Assembly (NCBI GenBank): GCA_947066815.1 | Contig: CAMSZT010000035.1 | Location: forward strand, 1 to 33,957 | Source: an uncultured Lachnotalea sp. | Lineage (GTDB): Bacteria; Bacillota; Clostridia; Lachnospirales; Lachnospiraceae | DNA length: 33,957 nucleotides | Direction of reading: 5' to 3' | In this document: positions 31,981 through 33,957 of the stretch, in pieces | How the letters are laid out: each line of letters starts with the position of its first letter | Position numbering within the stretch: the first letter of the stretch is position 1 | Translations under genes and position numbers: made by a program | Notes under the pieces: model-generated | Told to the model about the DNA's origin: nothing | Database searches by the model: none | The model's input: the letters and a program-made list of their open reading frames with translations, nothing else

Positions 31981-33155
31981 TACGACAACAAGAGCTCCTC
32001 CCCCGATTTCGCATGATAATAAGTATAGCTGACTTCCACCGGACGATCCTTCACGTCCTCCTCAAAGGATTTCCTCACTTCTTCCCGTTCCGCCTCGGGA
32101 AGCTCATTATAACCATACAGTTCCATGATCCCGTCAACTGTCCGCTCCTGCTCTGTTTTCACCCTCCAGATCGGAATCAGCTGCAGGCCTCCCTCTTCAT
32201 CAAGCGCCGTCAGATACATCAACTGAAACTCAGAAATTTTCAGATCTCCCGTCATGATCAGCAGGTCAAATTTGTCCTCCAGACGGTCGGCAATCTCTTC
32301 CGCACCCAAAATATCCCATCGATCCGATTCTTTTTGAATCTCCGGACAGCCGTCCACATGCAGGGCAATGATCCCATCTTTCGTATATCTGGCTTCTGTT
32401 CCATATCCCCCGATCTCATTTCCATTTGTATCCGTGTAAAATTTATCATAGACCGGCGCCTGATCCTGCAGAATTTCCAGAGAGATCGTGTACATACCAT
32501 CTTCAGGCTCCCACGTTCCTTTATAGGGATAATTTTTCTCCCTAACTCTTTCTACAAAGTCCGGATCGTCCTTCCAGGTGTCCTCTTTTTCCTGCATGGC
32601 TTTGTAATCGATCGTGCAGGCCTTTTCCAGGCGGAACTGTTCCACCCCCAGCGCTTTCACCGTCTCCTCAACCTTCCGGCACGCCTCTTCCAGAGTGCAA
32701 AATGGCAGGTCTTCCTGTTCCCCCGGTTTTTCCAGGGTCGTAAACTGGCCGTAAAGAACGCTCTCTCTGACAACGGAGTAAGAAAGTCCCGTTCCCACCT
32801 GCAATGTTTCTTCTTCCGTAGAAACATAGGTCCCCCCCTCTTCCTCCCTGACCACCGCTTCTTCGTCCGGCAGCAGCAGCTCTCTCGCCGTATCTGCCGA
32901 GAATTCTTTCAAATTGATATCATAAACCGGAACCGCCTTTCTTCCCAGAGGATTGATCACCTCCGCGTCGATCTCTATCCCGTCTTCCAAAGTCCTTTTT
33001 ATATGCGTTTCCTCCGAAACTGTCTCCGAAACTCCGCCCGTTTCTTTGCAGACAACTTCCTCAGCACTCTCTTCCAGTCCCTTGGTCTCGTTTTCCTTTC
33101 CACATGCAGCCACAAATAACAGCATAAGGATAACCACAGCGCCAATTCTTTTCAT
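31980..33155 (-). CDS. Lipoprotein of the right-edge ABC operon
   Basis: 391 residues from ATG 33153-33155 (GGGAGG site). The signal peptide MKRIGAVVILMLLFVAACGKE has lipobox VAAC, with Cys19 lipidated. An acidic linker (20-60) precedes a larger extracellular domain without motifs I can name, rich in Glu, Asp and aromatic residues, with stretches like VNGIMELYGYNELPEAEREEV near the C-terminus. It resembles uncharacterised lipoproteins found beside ABC exporters in Lachnospiraceae, possibly an immunity or accessory protein. It sits between the secreted protein and the permeases, with its stop sharing a base with the permease start. Confidence 0.72.
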   Translation of the reverse strand: MKRIGAVVILMLLFVAACGKENETKGLEESAEEVVCKETGGVSETVSEETHIKRTLEDGIEIDAEVINPLGRKAVPVYDINLKEFSADTARELLLPDEEAVVREEEGGTYVSTEEETLQVGTGLSYSVVRESVLYGQFTTLEKPGEQEDLPFCTLEEACRKVEETVKALGVEQFRLEKACTIDYKAMQEKEDTWKDDPDFVERVREKNYPYKGTWEPEDGMYTISLEILQDQAPVYDKFYTDTNGNEIGGYGTEARYTKDGIIALHVDGCPEIQKESDRWDILGAEEIADRLEDKFDLLIMTGDLKISEFQLMYLTALDEEGGLQLIPIWRVKTEQERTVDGIMELYGYNELPEAEREEVRKSFEEDVKDRPVEVSYTYYHAKSGEELLLS

Positions 33156-33222
33156 TTTCACGTCTGCCTCCCTGAAGAAAATCTTGAAAGCCGCCATGCA
33201 AATACATGGCGGCTGCAATGCT

Positions 33223-33663
33223 TTATGGACACCAGGTTCCGGTCACCACCAGCGGATATTTATCAGAACCTCCGACACTCCCATAGAGATAATAGGATCT
33301 TCCGGCGTTCCCGGCGCCCGCATCCAGGTACTTTATCTTTTGTGTTTTGTTCAAAACATGTTTTGTCACGGTACAATACTCGGTCGCATATGACCTTCTA
33401 GCGTCATCATTCCGCACCCGAATATAAATCGTTGCGTTATACTCCGCCACGTTCCCGGCTATCCCGCCCGATCTGGCAGTCACATAAGCATACTGATCCC
33501 CTTCCCTCGCTTTTGTCATCCAAGGTTCCCCTTCCGCCATGATGGAACCTTCATTGCCGGAAATAAACCCAAATTTAAAATCCCCGCCATAGGCAAACGC
33601 CTGCATAGATACAGACAAAAGACACAGAACAGCTCCTAAAAACATAAATTTTCTCTTTTTCAT
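33223..33663 (-). CDS. Small secreted protein of unknown function
   Basis: 146 residues from ATG 33661-33663, with TAGGAGG eight bases upstream. A classical signal peptide (1-23) ends in AFA before YGGDFKFG. The mature 123-residue protein is rich in Gly, Tyr and Ser, predicted mainly beta, with motifs NVAEYNATIYIRVRN, SYATEYCTVTKHV and a C-terminal VVTGTWCP. Two Cys remain in the mature part and might form a disulfide. A decayed relative lies directly upstream. Its place before an exporter and a lipoprotein recalls bacteriocin or toxin operons, but no known family is recognised; it may equally be a surface or signalling protein. Confidence 0.72.
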   Translation of the reverse strand: MKKRKFMFLGAVLCLLSVSMQAFAYGGDFKFGFISGNEGSIMAEGEPWMTKAREGDQYAYVTARSGGIAGNVAEYNATIYIRVRNDDARRSYATEYCTVTKHVLNKTQKIKYLDAGAGNAGRSYYLYGSVGGSDKYPLVVTGTWCP

Positions 33664-33673
33664 TCTTTTCCTC

Positions 33674-33870
33674 CTACGGAACCCAGCGTCCCACCGCATA
33701 AACCGGATGGCGCTCCGTACTTTCAAGATTTGCATATAAACGATATGGTTCTCCATATATATCAGCCGATGGATTCAGATATTTTAACTTCTTGGTATCT
33801 CCCACCTCATTATAGCTGATCGTCTTATATTCAGTCGCATATTTCCCAACTCAGCCACATGACCGTCTCC
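33674..33870 (-). pseudogene. Decayed paralogue of the small secreted protein
   Basis: A 55-codon frame (33674-33841) beginning YATEYKTISYNEV and ending HPVYAVGRWVP before a TAG stop is clearly related to the C-terminus of the neighbouring secreted protein (SYATEYCTVTKHV ... YPLVVTGTWCP). It has no Met and an in-frame TGA just upstream. In another frame GGDGHVAEL (33850-33870) resembles GGIAGNVAEY of the neighbour, so an internal deletion with frameshift removed the middle and N-terminus. A ribosome binding site and promoter-like region still lie upstream. Confidence 0.7.
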
Positions 33871-33928
33871 CCCTTTCCTCTTTTATAATTCTACCATATC
33901 AGAAAGACTGACTTATTTCCAGCCCGCA

Positions 33929-33957
33929 GGAATAAACGGTCGTTTTTTGGAATAAAC
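33929..33957 (-). promoter_or_regulatory. Two 9-bp direct repeats upstream of the secreted-protein operon
   Basis: GTTTATTCC on the minus strand occurs at 33949-33957 and 33929-33937, 20 bp apart start to start. A TAGAAT -10 with a weak -35 lies at 33888-33916. Direct 9-bp repeats one to two helical turns apart before a poor -35 fit an activator site, as for LytTR-type regulators. The first repeat touches the window edge. Confidence 0.45.

Noticed and set aside
1-33957. tRNA or rRNA genes, including at the element junction
   Set aside because: No cloverleaf, CCA end with T-loop, or rRNA core sequence was recognised; the element end lies in a protein gene.

Overview
The window looks like a stretch of Lachnospiraceae-type (Clostridia, Firmicutes) chromosome. 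Reasons: moderately high GC with AT-rich intergenic regions, AGGAGG-type ribosome binding sites, near-consensus sigma-A promoters, a Csp-like S8 peptidase, a YlmC/YmxH-type sporulation protein, CoaX (type III pantothenate kinase), an ECF transporter S component, and protein sequences that resemble this family throughout. The genus cannot be fixed from sequence reading alone.

Layout. (1) About 1-2464: the terminal part of an integrated mobile element, with genes on the minus strand: a ParM-like actin ATPase, a ribbon-helix-helix ParR-like partner, a small membrane protein, a possible 38-residue ORF and a small lipoprotein. It ends in recombinase-arm-like repeats inside a truncated S8 peptidase gene, so the element appears to have inserted into that gene. 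(2) 3.8-9.0 kb: yggS-type PLP protein; a sugar isomerase-like TIM barrel translationally coupled to a PHP phosphoesterase gene that carries a 4-bp duplication frameshift; a divergent AraC regulator; and a membrane/spermidine-synthase-like fusion that overlaps the araC gene tail to tail. (3) 9.1-14.9 kb: a double-PepSY lipoprotein, an EF-G-like GTPase, then tyrA-aroA for aromatic amino acids. (4) 15-19.6 kb: a coiled-coil repeat protein, then the housekeeping genes efp, yqeG-like, nrdR, ylmC-like and prfC. (5) 19.65-19.9 kb: an intergenic block of interleaved palindromes. (6) 19.9-23.6 kb: cardiolipin synthase and coaBC on the minus strand, divergent from coaX. (7) 23.6-28.8 kb: a phosphate-regulation block with a PhoB/PhoR-like two-component system, a kinase-GNAT fusion, and an Na/Pi cotransporter with a PhoU domain preceded by an apparent Pho box. 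(8) 28.9-29.6 kb: an ECF S component. (9) 29.6-33.96 kb: an ABC-exporter operon (secreted protein, lipoprotein, two permeases, ATPase) headed by a decayed copy of the secreted-protein gene and a pair of 9-bp direct repeats.

How genes work together. CoaBC and CoaX sit back to back and catalyse steps 1-3 of CoA synthesis; the S component may supply pantothenate or another vitamin, but its substrate is not proven. The response regulator, histidine kinase and Na/Pi transporter fit one phosphate-starvation circuit. The tightly overlapping genes at the right edge look like one small-protein/ABC system of unknown function. This is the best candidate here for something undescribed. The interleaved palindromes at 19.65-19.9 kb and the frameshifted PHP gene come next.
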